Positions 16,417 to 24,407 are shown, counted from the stretch's first letter. The stretch: DNA of 41,486 nt from CAYVUV01 sp964455095 (GCA_964455095.1 CAYVUV010000012.1:1-41486); one strand, 5' to 3'. Program-made: numbers and translations. Notes: generated by a model not told the origin, from the letters alone.

Positions 16417-16577
16417 CACTCAGGCGTGCCACGGAAAACGTGGAGAATCACGAAACCACGAAATAGCGAAAGCACGAAAGACAAACTCAGACATTTCAAG
16501 CCTCCGGATCAGAGTGTCGTGTTTTCGTACTGTCGCGCTTTCGTGATTCTCTGACGACGGCAATTGTTGGGCAAAGC
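16417..16577 (-). repeat. 161-bp dispersed palindromic repeat, copy B (inverted)
   Basis: It is the reverse-complement partner of 10310-10470. It fills most of the gap between the transglutaminase-like gene and the first aspartoacylase-like gene and overlaps the alternative GTG start of the latter. Conserved inner blocks include CACGAAAGCGCGACAGTACG and CTTTCGTGCTTTCG. No open reading frame or transposase remains. Confidence 0.9.
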
Positions 16578-16630
16578 TCGTCCGCACCGCGCAACTCTTG
16601 CCGCGTTTGTGCAACTCGACGGCGGCGGTG

Positions 16631-17536
16631 CTACTGCTGGCCGCCGCCCTCGGCGTCGTCGCCGCGCGCCATGCGCAGCGTCACCTCTTCTTCGTCCGCC
16701 CGCTCGCCGCCTTTGAAGCTGTGGCGCTGCGGGACGGCATCGAAGGCATCGCGGCCGACGGCGACGGCGACGTAGGTCTCGTTGGCGATCAGGCCGGTGG
16801 TCGGATCGAAGCCGCGCCAGCCGGCGCCGGGGATCAGCACCTCGGGCCAGGCGTGCAGCGCCTCGCGCGGCTCGACCTCCTCGCCCTCCTCCTCGGCCTC
16901 GAGCGGATCCTGATATCCGACGACGTAGCGGGCCGGGAATCCCCACGTGCGCACGATGGCGATGAGCAGGTGGGCGAGGTCCTGGCTGGTCCCCTCCCGT
17001 GCCGCCAGCACCTCGGCGAGCTTGACCGGGTGTGGATTGAAGCCGGGCACGTACTCGAACTCCTCGCCGACCCAGTCGCGCGCCGCGCTCACGGCATCGA
17101 TCAGACGCACCTGCGCGTCGTAGGCGGGCAGGGTGAAATCCGCCGGCGCCACGCGCGCCAGATCGGGCGTCGCATCGCTGCGGTGCAGCAGGTAGTCCCA
17201 CAACCGCGGTTGCGCCTGCAGCGTGCCGGCGACCCACTCCGCCTCGCGGCCGAGCGCCACCGGCGCGTAGTCGAACGGGTTGGCGAGCAGCGTCGTGACC
17301 TGGGCGCGCAGGCGCGTGACCAGGTGCGTGTGCGGCGCCACCAGGCTGAAGTGGTGCACCTGATTGCCGAAGCAGTCGATGTAGGAATCGAGCTCGGTCG
17401 GCGGATCGGTCGTGATCACCAGCTCCTCGACGCGTTGCGCGGCGCCTTGCTGCGGCGCCAGGCGCAGCTCGCAGTGGTGTTCGCGCACCGGCGTCGAAAA
17501 CGTCAGGCGGGTCTCGTGTTCGATCAGGTAGTGCAT
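16631..17536 (-). CDS. Transglutaminase-like protein of the alpha-E/ATP-grasp cluster, catalytic Cys replaced by Ser
   Basis: The 301-residue protein has the N-terminal bacterial transglutaminase-like beta domain (YLIEHETRLTFSTPVREHHC) and a C-terminal papain-like transglutaminase core. In the core, REGTSQDLAHLLIAIVRTWG aligns with the usual GxCQDxAHL nucleophile motif, but residue 184 is Ser (AGC at 16985-16987). His228 (HAWPEV) and Asp244 (GWRGFDPTTG) of the triad are kept. The family cleaves or transfers amide bonds; with Ser it may be a serine variant or a binding-only protein. A one-base change would restore Cys. Its ATG lies 13 nt inside the end of the alpha-E gene, so the two are coupled. 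The tail after residue 270 is acidic and Gly-rich. Confidence 0.88.
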   Translation of the reverse strand: MHYLIEHETRLTFSTPVREHHCELRLAPQQGAAQRVEELVITTDPPTELDSYIDCFGNQVHHFSLVAPHTHLVTRLRAQVTTLLANPFDYAPVALGREAEWVAGTLQAQPRLWDYLLHRSDATPDLARVAPADFTLPAYDAQVRLIDAVSAARDWVGEEFEYVPGFNPHPVKLAEVLAAREGTSQDLAHLLIAIVRTWGFPARYVVGYQDPLEAEEEGEEVEPREALHAWPEVLIPGAGWRGFDPTTGLIANETYVAVAVGRDAFDAVPQRHSFKGGERADEEEVTLRMARGDDAEGGGQQ

Positions 17537-18498
17537 CGGTCCTCACCCAGATGCGCCTCGAAGTACTCGGTGACCAGCGCCCCGTGCACGGCGGCGATCT
17601 TGTCGAGGAACTGTTCGAGAAATTCGTGCAGCCCGACGCCGAAGACGCGCTCGGCGCTGCTCTCCTGCAACTGGGCGCGCAGGGCCCCGACCGCCGCGCG
17701 GCTGCGCTCGCCCGAGTCGTCGGTGCCGATCTCGTTGAGCGCCTCTTCCATCTGTTCGCCGGTGAAACGCAGCGAGCGCGGGAAGTCAGGCTCGAAGATG
17801 ACGAACTCGGCCACGTCGATCGGGCGCAGGCCGGCGTGGTAGCGGCGCCGGTAGGCCTCGAAGCCCGAGATCGACTTGAGCAGGGCCGCCCACTGGTAGT
17901 AGTCGAGCGGCGAGCCGACCATCGACACGTCGGGCAGCAGCAAGTGGTACTTCACGTCGAGAATGCGCGCCGTCATGTCGGCGCGCTCGAGCGCGGTGCC
18001 GAGGATGTAGAAGCCGAAGGCCTCGCCGCGCATCATGGTGCTCAGCGTGATGCCGTGGAAGCGTGCCACGCCGTTGCGCACTTCGGCATACAACCCCGGA
18101 GCGCGCTCGGGCGCCAGCGGGCCGCTGAGCTGGCGGTCGATGCCGAGCCAGAGCTCGTTCATCGCCTCCCACATTTCCTTCGAGATGCGGTCGCGCACGA
18201 CGCGGGCATTCTCGCGCGCCAGGCGCAGGCTGGTGCGGATGGCATTGGGGTTGGCGCGCTCGTGGGTCATGAACTGGATGGTCTTGCGGGCGCTGACCGG
18301 GGCGCCCTCGTAGCACGCGGCGTAGGCCTCTTCGCTGCTGCTGATGCTGAGCACCGGCTTCCACTGCGCCGCCTCGGGCAACTGGTCCTCGGCCTCGAGC
18401 AGGTGCAGCAGGTTGATCTCGATCAGCCGCGCGGTATTGCCGGCGCGCTCGAGATAGCGCGACATCCAATACAGCGATTCGCCGATTCGGCTCAGCAC
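17524..18498 (-). CDS. Alpha-E domain protein (DUF403)
   Basis: This 324-residue, all-helical protein opens with VLSRIGESLYWMSRYLERAG, the diagnostic start of the alpha-E family, and contains TARILDVKYHLLLPD and YYQWAALLKSISGFEAYRR in its middle. Alpha-E proteins are nearly always encoded with circularly permuted ATP-grasp enzymes and transglutaminase-like proteins. Their biochemical role is not settled; they may hold the substrate or the peptide being extended. GTG at 18496-18498 is the start because no earlier codon fits the family N-terminus. It begins 30 nt after the ATP-grasp stop and overlaps the transglutaminase start. Confidence 0.93.
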   Translation of the reverse strand: MLSRIGESLYWMSRYLERAGNTARLIEINLLHLLEAEDQLPEAAQWKPVLSISSSEEAYAACYEGAPVSARKTIQFMTHERANPNAIRTSLRLARENARVVRDRISKEMWEAMNELWLGIDRQLSGPLAPERAPGLYAEVRNGVARFHGITLSTMMRGEAFGFYILGTALERADMTARILDVKYHLLLPDVSMVGSPLDYYQWAALLKSISGFEAYRRRYHAGLRPIDVAEFVIFEPDFPRSLRFTGEQMEEALNEIGTDDSGERSRAAVGALRAQLQESSAERVFGVGLHEFLEQFLDKIAAVHGALVTEYFEAHLGEDRCTT

Positions 18499-18528
18499 GG
18501 GCGACTCATGGGCGGGGCGGGGCGCGGC

Positions 18529-19989
18529 CTACTCGGCCAGCACCCAGGTGTCCTTGCTGCCGCCGCCTTGCGAGGAGTTGACCACCAGCGAGCCCTTGGT
18601 CAGCGCGACGCGCGTCAGACCGCCGGGGACGACCTGGATGTCCTCGCCGTAGATGACGTACGGACGCAGGTCGATGTGGCGCGACTCGAGCTCGCCGTCG
18701 ACGTAGCAGACGTGGCGCGACAGCGGCACGACCGGCTGGGCGATGTAGTTGCGCGGGTCGTTCTCGATGCGCTGGGCGAACTCGGCGCGCATCGCCGCCG
18801 TCGACGCGGGGCCCATCAGCATGCCGTAGCCGCCCGACTCGCTCACCGCCTTGACCACCATCTTCTCGAGGTTGTCGAGCACATAGGCGCGGTCCTCGGG
18901 TTTGGTCATCAGATACGTCGGCACGTTCTCCAGGATCGGCCGCTCGCCGAGGTAGTAGCGAATGATGTCGGGCACGAAGGGATAGATCGCCTTGTCGTCG
19001 GCGATGCCGCTGCCGGGGGCGTTGACCAGGGCGACGTTGCCGGCGCGCCAGGCGTTGATGATACCGGCGACGCCGAGGGCCGAGTCGGCGCGGAAGCAGA
19101 GCGGATCGAGGAAGGAGTCGTCGATGCGGCGGTAGACGACATCGACGCGGCGCAGGCCGTGGGTGGTCTTCATGTAGACCACGTTGTTTTTCACCGCCAG
19201 ATCGCGCCCCTCGACCAGCTCGATGCCCATCTCCTTGGCCAGGAAGGTGTGCTCGAAGTACGCCGAGTTGTAGATGCCGGGGGTGAGCAACACGACCTCG
19301 GCGGTGCCGTTGCCGCGCGGCGAGAGCTGGCGCAGGGCCTGCAGCAGCAGGGCCGGGTAGTGCTCGACGCGGCGCACCCGGTAGCGGGCGAAGAACTCGG
19401 GTAGGATGCGGCGCTCGACGATGCGGTTTTCGATCATGTACGACACGCCCGAGGGCGTGCGCAGGTTGTCCTCCAGCACCAGGTACCGGCCGGGGCCGTC
19501 GCGCACCAGGTCGATGCCGCTGACGTGCGTGTAGATGCCCTGCGGCGGATCGATGTCCATGATCTCGCGCCGGTAGTCCTTGCCGCACAGGATCAGCTTC
19601 GCCGGCAGCACGCCGTCCTTGAGGATGCGCTGGGTGTGGTAGATGTCGCGCAGGGACATGTTGAGCGCCCGCACGCGCTGCTTGAGCCCGGCCTCCAGCG
19701 GCAGCCACTCGGCGGCCGGGATGATGCGCGGGATGAGGTCGAACGGCCAGACACGCTCGATGCCCTCCCCCTCGTTTTCGCCGTAGAGGGTGAAGGTGAC
19801 GCCCTCGGTGCGCAGCGCCAGGTCGGCCTCGCGCGACTTGGTCGCCAGGGCATTCTGGCCGGCGGCGCGGATGTGCTCCCAGAGCGGCCGATAATGCTCG
19901 CGCGGCTGAAAGTCGTCGAGGTAGAACTCGTTGTAGGGCATCCGGTCGGACGCGGGAGCCTCGCCGTGGGAGCCTGAAGTACCTAGCAT
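18529..19989 (-). CDS. Circularly permuted type 2 ATP-grasp protein (amidoligase-type)
   Basis: The 486-residue protein of the CP_ATPgrasp_2 family (DUF404/DUF407) has the family blocks FDLIPRIIPAAEWLPLEAGL, GIDLVRDGPGRYLVLEDNLR, and NAPGSGIADDKAIYPFVPDI in the middle. Its C-terminal part contains KMVVKAVSESGGYGMLMGP and LPLTRVALTKGSLVVNSSQG-like glycine-rich ends, where the actual sequence reads GGLTRVALTKGSLVVNSS. Such enzymes activate a carboxylate with ATP and join it to an amine, probably making a peptide-like metabolite or tag. The ATG at 19989 is used; MPYNEFYLDDF (Met17) is an alternative nearer the typical start. It is the first gene of the island, and a sigma-54-like promoter ends about 60 nt upstream. 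No Anbu-type proteasome gene is visible beside it. Confidence 0.92.
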   Translation of the reverse strand: MLGTSGSHGEAPASDRMPYNEFYLDDFQPREHYRPLWEHIRAAGQNALATKSREADLALRTEGVTFTLYGENEGEGIERVWPFDLIPRIIPAAEWLPLEAGLKQRVRALNMSLRDIYHTQRILKDGVLPAKLILCGKDYRREIMDIDPPQGIYTHVSGIDLVRDGPGRYLVLEDNLRTPSGVSYMIENRIVERRILPEFFARYRVRRVEHYPALLLQALRQLSPRGNGTAEVVLLTPGIYNSAYFEHTFLAKEMGIELVEGRDLAVKNNVVYMKTTHGLRRVDVVYRRIDDSFLDPLCFRADSALGVAGIINAWRAGNVALVNAPGSGIADDKAIYPFVPDIIRYYLGERPILENVPTYLMTKPEDRAYVLDNLEKMVVKAVSESGGYGMLMGPASTAAMRAEFAQRIENDPRNYIAQPVVPLSRHVCYVDGELESRHIDLRPYVIYGEDIQVVPGGLTRVALTKGSLVVNSSQGGGSKDTWVLAE

Positions 19990-20048
19990 GGGACCCTCAA
20001 GTTACTTGCCGTCGGAAACACCAGATGGACAGAGCGCGGGGATCAAGG

Positions 20049-20063
20049 GCAAGGCCTGTGCCA
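20049..20063 (-). promoter_or_regulatory. Candidate sigma-54 (-24/-12) promoter for the ATP-grasp operon
   Basis: Read on the minus strand the site is TGGCACAGGCCTTGC. It matches TGGCAC-N5-TTGC with the required 12-nt spacing between the GG and GC elements. Transcription would start near 20037, leaving a leader of about 48 nt before the ATG at 19989. I did not identify an enhancer-binding-protein site. Confidence 0.55.
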
Positions 20064-20210
20064 GGCGGCGCCGAGCCACCGGCCGGCAACTGCCTTCATA
20101 CCCTCGGAGCGGGGTGCCGAGAAGCTAGGCAAAGCCTGGTCGGAAAGTAGGCAGCGCGGCTAAGTTCCTCTCCCTTCGGGGGCGTTGCACACAAAGCCAC
20201 CGTCTCTGGT

Positions 20211-20347
20211 CGGAGTCGGGGTCGGAATCGGTATCGGGATCGAGGGCGAAAATGAATTGCGGCCTGTATCGATGCGATCCGCTAGGAACCGCGGAATCCT
20301 GGGACAGGAATCGATTCCGATGCCGATAGCGATTCCGACCCCGCCGG
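20211..20347. repeat. GTCGGAATCGG-type inverted repeat, copy 2
   Basis: The left arm starts CGGAGTCGGGGTCGGAATCG, as at 12816, and the right arm is GATTCCGATGCCGATAGCG with CCGACCCCG. The loop is longer (about 65 nt) than in copy 1. The right end abuts the stop codon of the NTF2-like gene. Confidence 0.8.
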
Positions 20348-20349
20348 GG

Positions 20350-20793
20350 TCAGGCGGTCAGCTGGGCGAGCAGGCCGGCGACGTCGGAGAAGTGCACGTC
20401 CTCCAGCACCAGCCCGTCGGCACCGAGGCGCGTAAAGGTCGCGCCCTCGACGCGCACGCGGCGGCCGGTGGGTGGAATGCCGAAGAGCGGGCCCTGGTGC
20501 GTGCCGGTCAGTACCCAGCGGTCGGCATGGCGGTCGCCATCGACGATCAGCTCGAGGCGCTCGAGATGGAAGTCGGGAAACGCGGTGAGCAGCGCCGCGG
20601 CGCGTTCGCGAATAGCGGCGCGGCCGCGCGCCTCCTGCGGCGTGCCGACCTCGCGCACCACCGCGTCCTCGGCGAACACCGCCGCCACCGCGTCCGCGTC
20701 GTGTGCGTTCCACGCCGCGTACGTGCGGTCGTTGACCTCGAGAATGCCGCGGTAGGGATCGCTCACAGGCTTGAACCTAACAGCCACAAACAT
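20350..20793 (-). CDS. SnoaL-like/NTF2-fold protein
   Basis: This 147-residue small alpha+beta barrel protein contains EVNDRTYAAWNAHDADAVAA, then FAEDAVVREVGTPQEARGRA, AFPDFHLERLELIVDGD and a C-terminal strand VEGATFTRLGADGLVLEDVH. These are typical of SnoaL-like polyketide-cyclase or ester-cyclase-type proteins of the NTF2 superfamily. Some are enzymes (cyclases, isomerases, hydrolases), many are uncharacterised, and sequence alone does not decide. The ATG at 20793 is the only Met start; a GTG at residue 10 (VSDPYRG) is possible. It lies downstream of the minor-pilin operon, separated by a strong hairpin, so it is probably transcribed separately. Confidence 0.8.
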   Translation of the reverse strand: MFVAVRFKPVSDPYRGILEVNDRTYAAWNAHDADAVAAVFAEDAVVREVGTPQEARGRAAIRERAAALLTAFPDFHLERLELIVDGDRHADRWVLTGTHQGPLFGIPPTGRRVRVEGATFTRLGADGLVLEDVHFSDVAGLLAQLTA

Positions 20794-20840
20794 GCGTCCG
20801 CAACACGACCTCCCACAGGAGACTGTCGAATTTCTTCAAC

Positions 20841-20909
20841 GGGAGGGCGAGGCTCCTGCCGAGCCGTGCCTCAATGTGGCAGACGGCTCCGCGGGAGCGT
20901 CGCCCTCCC
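20841..20909. repeat. 26-nt imperfect hairpin after the pilin operon
   Basis: GGGAGGGCGAGGCTCCTGCC at the left pairs with CGGGAGCGTCGCCCTCCC at the right with a few mismatches. It sits 14 nt past the PilX stop codon, so it could act as a 3' processing or termination hairpin, though no T-run follows. Confidence 0.65.
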
Positions 20910-20922
20910 AAGGGCACGCGGG

Positions 20923-23205
20923 TCAGTTGAAGATGCGGGTGTAGAGCAGCTGCTGCACGTAGACGATCTTCGGCGTCAGCGGCGGGAGCTTCTCGACGGT
21001 ATTGAAGTCGCCGTCGTAGTCGTAGAGGCGGATCGGGGGATCGTACACCCCGGCGAGGCAGCCATTGCCCGAGCCGCACGCCCAGGTGGCGTTCTTGTGC
21101 TGGGGCTTGCCGAGGCTGACGAACGAGCCGCGATAGTTCATCGTGCGCTCGTTGCCACCCGGGGCCCAGCTCTCGAGAAAGCGCGGGAAGTTCTCCAGGC
21201 CGCCGTTGTACCAATCCGCGTTGAGCGTGCTCGGGCCGAGGCCGAAGAGCAGCGCGGCATTGATCCCGAGTGCGGTCGTCGACGAGAACACCCCGGTGCC
21301 CGGCGTATCGTTCGCCAGCACATCGCGACGGCCGGTGTCCAGGTCGAACATACTCTTCTGGTCGTTGAGGAAACCGCCGATCGGGGTCTCCCAACTCTGC
21401 GAGAGCATCCACTGGGCGTCGCTGAGGATGGAGGCGGGGTACTTGTCCTTGTAGTTGTAGTTGCCCTCGATGATGAAGCCCTGGTCGCTGACCAGCGTCA
21501 GGCCGGTCGGGTCGGCCACGCCGGGCACGAACGTGACGTTGCGGGTGTCGAGATCGGCGGAGTCGAAGACACGGACGCCGTAGTTGTTGCTGGTGGCGAG
21601 CGCGTTGGCGCCCATGACGCTGAGAAAGATCACCAGTCCGCCGTCCGTCTTGTCGGCGCGCGGAAACAACGCGTCGGCGTTGACCTGGTTCCACTCGAGC
21701 AGCGCGCGCATGTTGACGTTGAGCAGATACATGTACTGCAGCTCGCGATGGTTCCAGAACGCCCCGCGGCGGTAGTCGTTGTCCTGGAACCACAGGCCGG
21801 CGTCGGGCCGCCCGGCCTGCAGGCAGTCCGGCGGCTGATACCACGGCGCCCCCGGCGGGCAGATGTCGTCGTTGCGGTCGACCCCGGCCGTGATGATGCC
21901 GTTGCCGGAGGTGTCTTCACCGACGCGGCGATAGATGCGCGCGGTGGCGGCGAATGCCGGGTTGTAGTTGGTGGCCGTGCTGACGTAGGCGCTGCTGTTG
22001 TTCGGCGGTGTCGGCGGGTTGTTCGGCACGTCGGTGTAGAACAGCGCCCCGCGCCGCTCGCACATGAAGCGCAACAGCGCCCGCGTCTTGGCCGCGTTCT
22101 GCGAGCCGTCGCCGTTCTGCACTTCGATGCGGAACAGCGACGGGCTGTTGCGCACGCACGTGTTGGCGCCGCCGCAGTTGGCGTTGGTGGTGCAGTAGGC
22201 GGCGTTGTTCGAGCAAGTGCCGGCACCGGCCGGGCAGAGATCGGCGGCACCGAAATTGGTCACCGCTTTCGGCGCATCGAGACGCAACACGATGCGCAGC
22301 TCGGCGCGATCCCAGTACTCGCCGGTGCCGCGGTTGATGATGCCCGTGTCGGGCGTGATGATGTTCGCCACCCCCTGTTTGATGCTGCCCTTCCAGGACG
22401 TCAGCGTCGCGTCGGTAACCGGCGTGCTCCCGTTTCCAACACAATTCAGATCCCTGGGATCCAGGTTGTTGGTCGGCGCGACCTTGTCTTCGAGCATGTC
22501 GATGACCACCCTGTTCGAGCAGCGCCACGTCGAGTCGTACTTTCTTCCGCCGCGATATAGGCGCTGGCTCGCCGTCACTTGCACTTCCGGGATCAGCGGT
22601 CGCTGGTCTTCGATCGTCAGAATCTCGTCCGGTTGCAAGTAGATGTTGTGGTTGCTGTGCACGCGGCCGTGTAGCGTCGCGGGGGGCAAGGGCATGATGA
22701 ACAGATGCGAGTCGATGAAGGCGAGAAACTGGAAGATCGGGACCGTGTGGATGTCGAACTCGCCGGCGACATGGGCTTCCGTCTCGTCGGCATTGTTCAG
22801 TGACAAGGACTGGACCGTGTAGCGGTAGGGAATGCTGTTGAGGCCGGCGAAGAGCTCGCCCTGCGGGATGACGGTCGGCGGACAGGGATTGCAGCCGGTC
22901 ACGCCGGCCAGGGTGACGTCGGCCGTGCGGTCGGCGATCGTGACCACCTGGTGAAAGTCGGCGGTTTCAGGCACACCACTCGAGCGAAAGATGTTGGCAA
23001 AACGCGTCACGCCGACGTTCAAGCCGCCTTCGGCCGTGTAGAAGCCCAGACGTTCGATCGAAGACGCGCCGCGCAGGGCCAGATGGTCGCGCACGTTGGC
23101 GCCGTAGGCAGCGGCCAACGCGGTCATCATGCCGAGGATGATCACCGCGGTGAGGAGGGCGGACCCTCGCTGTCCGTGCACATCGACTGGCCTCAGTTTG
23201 ATCAT
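20923..23205 (-). CDS. pilX: Very large PilX-type minor pilin
   Basis: The 760-residue protein opens with the PilX N-terminal domain: basic start, QRGSALLTAVIILGMMTALA (transmembrane helix) and RDHLALRGASSIERLGFYTA. PilX of Pseudomonas has fewer than 200 residues, so this one carries an exported passenger of nearly 700. The passenger contains the Cys-rich CTTNANCGGANTC (about 340-355), an Asn/Pro/Ser stretch, WNHRELQYMYLLNVNMRALL, and Asp/Asn-rich loops such as DNDYRRG. It lies 22 nt after the PilW stop in a minor-pilin operon. PilX-type proteins prime pilus assembly and are exposed at the tip, so the passenger may be an adhesive or sensory tip module (inference). No PilY1 gene follows. Confidence 0.82.
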   Translation of the reverse strand: MIKLRPVDVHGQRGSALLTAVIILGMMTALAAAYGANVRDHLALRGASSIERLGFYTAEGGLNVGVTRFANIFRSSGVPETADFHQVVTIADRTADVTLAGVTGCNPCPPTVIPQGELFAGLNSIPYRYTVQSLSLNNADETEAHVAGEFDIHTVPIFQFLAFIDSHLFIMPLPPATLHGRVHSNHNIYLQPDEILTIEDQRPLIPEVQVTASQRLYRGGRKYDSTWRCSNRVVIDMLEDKVAPTNNLDPRDLNCVGNGSTPVTDATLTSWKGSIKQGVANIITPDTGIINRGTGEYWDRAELRIVLRLDAPKAVTNFGAADLCPAGAGTCSNNAAYCTTNANCGGANTCVRNSPSLFRIEVQNGDGSQNAAKTRALLRFMCERRGALFYTDVPNNPPTPPNNSSAYVSTATNYNPAFAATARIYRRVGEDTSGNGIITAGVDRNDDICPPGAPWYQPPDCLQAGRPDAGLWFQDNDYRRGAFWNHRELQYMYLLNVNMRALLEWNQVNADALFPRADKTDGGLVIFLSVMGANALATSNNYGVRVFDSADLDTRNVTFVPGVADPTGLTLVSDQGFIIEGNYNYKDKYPASILSDAQWMLSQSWETPIGGFLNDQKSMFDLDTGRRDVLANDTPGTGVFSSTTALGINAALLFGLGPSTLNADWYNGGLENFPRFLESWAPGGNERTMNYRGSFVSLGKPQHKNATWACGSGNGCLAGVYDPPIRLYDYDGDFNTVEKLPPLTPKIVYVQQLLYTRIFN

Positions 23206-23227
23206 CGCGTTCTCGGTGCTCCTTGTT

Positions 23228-24076
23228 TCACAGTAGGTTGCGCGGCTTGATGTTGGTGCGGCTGGTGAGCCGCACGTACTTGCCGCCGCGGTTGGGCCGG
23301 CGAGCCCGCACGGTCACTTCGATCTGCACTTCGCGCACCAGCAGCCAATCGGCGTCGGTAGTCGGGGCGTTGACGGCGGCGCACGGCGGACACGGAGTGG
23401 TGAGGTAGGTCACATTGAACCGTTCGACGCCGTGTACCAGCGGAGTGGGATCGCCGCCGTCGATGGCCATGGTCAAGATCGGTGGGTCGACGGTGCTGTC
23501 GACCGCGTAGGTACGCTGCTCGATCGCAAACACGCCAGCGCCCGCCGTATAGATCTCATCGAGCTGGTCGTCGAGCGTGAGTGTGAGCGAATTGATGCCG
23601 GTGATCTCGAAGGTCTGTCCGCTGCCGCTGGCGCCGCGCAGGTAGACCAGATCACCGACGGCGAAGCCGACGACGCTCTGCACCTTCACCGACGAGGCGT
23701 TGAGCAGGGCCGTCGCGGTGGTGACGGTGCGGATGCAGACCAGATCGTCGGGATCGACGCGGCCGATGCGCAGCGTCAGCTCGTCCTTGGCGCTGTGGTT
23801 GACGCCGTCGAGCGCGACCATGTCGCCGGTGCGCGGCAGGCAGGCGCCGGCTTGACGCAGCTCCTGCGTGACCGCCGACAGCGCGGCGCGCACGCCTTGC
23901 TGCGTCTCGACCAACTGGTCGAGCTCTCCGCGCGTGCGGCTGACGAAACCAAACTCCCAGACCAGCCCGGCGAGCACGATCGAGGACAACAGCATGCTGA
24001 CCAAGAGCTCGATCAGCGTGTAGCCGGCGACCGGGTTACGTCTTGTTGATCTGCGAATATACCGTGTGGAGGGCAT
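23228..24076 (-). CDS. pilW: PilW-type minor pilin
   Basis: The 282-residue prepilin has a short, Arg-rich leader and the processing site AGYTLIELLVSMLLSSIVLA (G-Y cleavage, Glu at +5, hydrophobic helix). The following helix region TRGELDQLVETQQGVRAALS and VTQELRQAGACLPRTGD is typical of PilW. Its C-terminal part contains EVQIEVTVRARRPNRGGKYV. The ATG at 24076 lies 41 nt inside the end of the PilV gene; no closer start gives a leader. It would be cleaved by prepilin peptidase and join PilV, PilX and FimT in the pilus-priming complex. Confidence 0.88.
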   Translation of the reverse strand: MPSTRYIRRSTRRNPVAGYTLIELLVSMLLSSIVLAGLVWEFGFVSRTRGELDQLVETQQGVRAALSAVTQELRQAGACLPRTGDMVALDGVNHSAKDELTLRIGRVDPDDLVCIRTVTTATALLNASSVKVQSVVGFAVGDLVYLRGASGSGQTFEITGINSLTLTLDDQLDEIYTAGAGVFAIEQRTYAVDSTVDPPILTMAIDGGDPTPLVHGVERFNVTYLTTPCPPCAAVNAPTTDADWLLVREVQIEVTVRARRPNRGGKYVRLTSRTNIKPRNLL

Positions 24077-24407
24077 AGTTCCGTGGCTGACCTTTCCAGT
24101 TCCAGGTGACGGTCACCTCGATCTCCTTCATGCCGGCGCCGGGGGTGTCGTCGAGCACGATGCGCTCGATCGTGAACTGACCGTCCGCCGACATCGTCGT
24201 TCCGTCCTCGATGTCGTCGTAGGTGACCGTGCGCAGATCCTCCATGGCCGACTGCGCCAGCGTGATCGCCTCACTGGCCAGCGTGTTCTCGCCGACGATG
24301 TTGGTCGTGAAGACGATCGAAGAGGTGACGGCACCGCCGACGAGTGCCGTCAGCACCATCGCCATCAGCACTTCGATGAGCGTGAACCCGCCGTCGCCGC
24401 GCTTCAC
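24036..24407 (-). CDS. pilV: PilV-type minor pilin
   Basis: This 123-residue prepilin has a six-residue leader (VKRGDGG) before FTLIEVLMAMVLTALVGGAV, with the canonical G-F cleavage site and Glu at +5. It contains EAITLAQSAMEDLRTVTYDD, the conserved helix of PilV proteins. The GTG start at 24405-24407 overlaps the FimT stop as GTGA, which decides the start. It is translationally linked on both sides within the minor-pilin operon. Confidence 0.88.
   Translation of the reverse strand: MKRGDGGFTLIEVLMAMVLTALVGGAVTSSIVFTTNIVGENTLASEAITLAQSAMEDLRTVTYDDIEDGTTMSADGQFTIERIVLDDTPGAGMKEIEVTVTWNWKGQPRNYALHTVYSQINKT

Larger units (their letters stand above)
19990..20349. other. Intergenic region upstream of the ATP-grasp gene
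   Basis: The 360-nt gap contains the -24/-12 promoter candidate (20049-20063) and the second GTCGGAATCGG repeat (20211-20347). I see no coding sequence in it. Confidence 0.7.

Noticed and set aside
10310..16577. The 161-bp repeats as ends of a composite transposon
   Set aside because: No transposase or integrase lies between them and I could not find target-site duplications. The enclosed genes face different directions and look like ordinary chromosomal content.
17551..19404. Long open frame on the plus strand across the alpha-E and ATP-grasp genes
   Set aside because: It is antisense to well-conserved proteins, and its translation is low-complexity and Arg/Ala/Val-rich without any known motif. 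GC-rich coding DNA often leaves such open frames; the same applies to 1205-2578, 4805-6052, 20185-22560 (plus) and 27173-29338 (minus).
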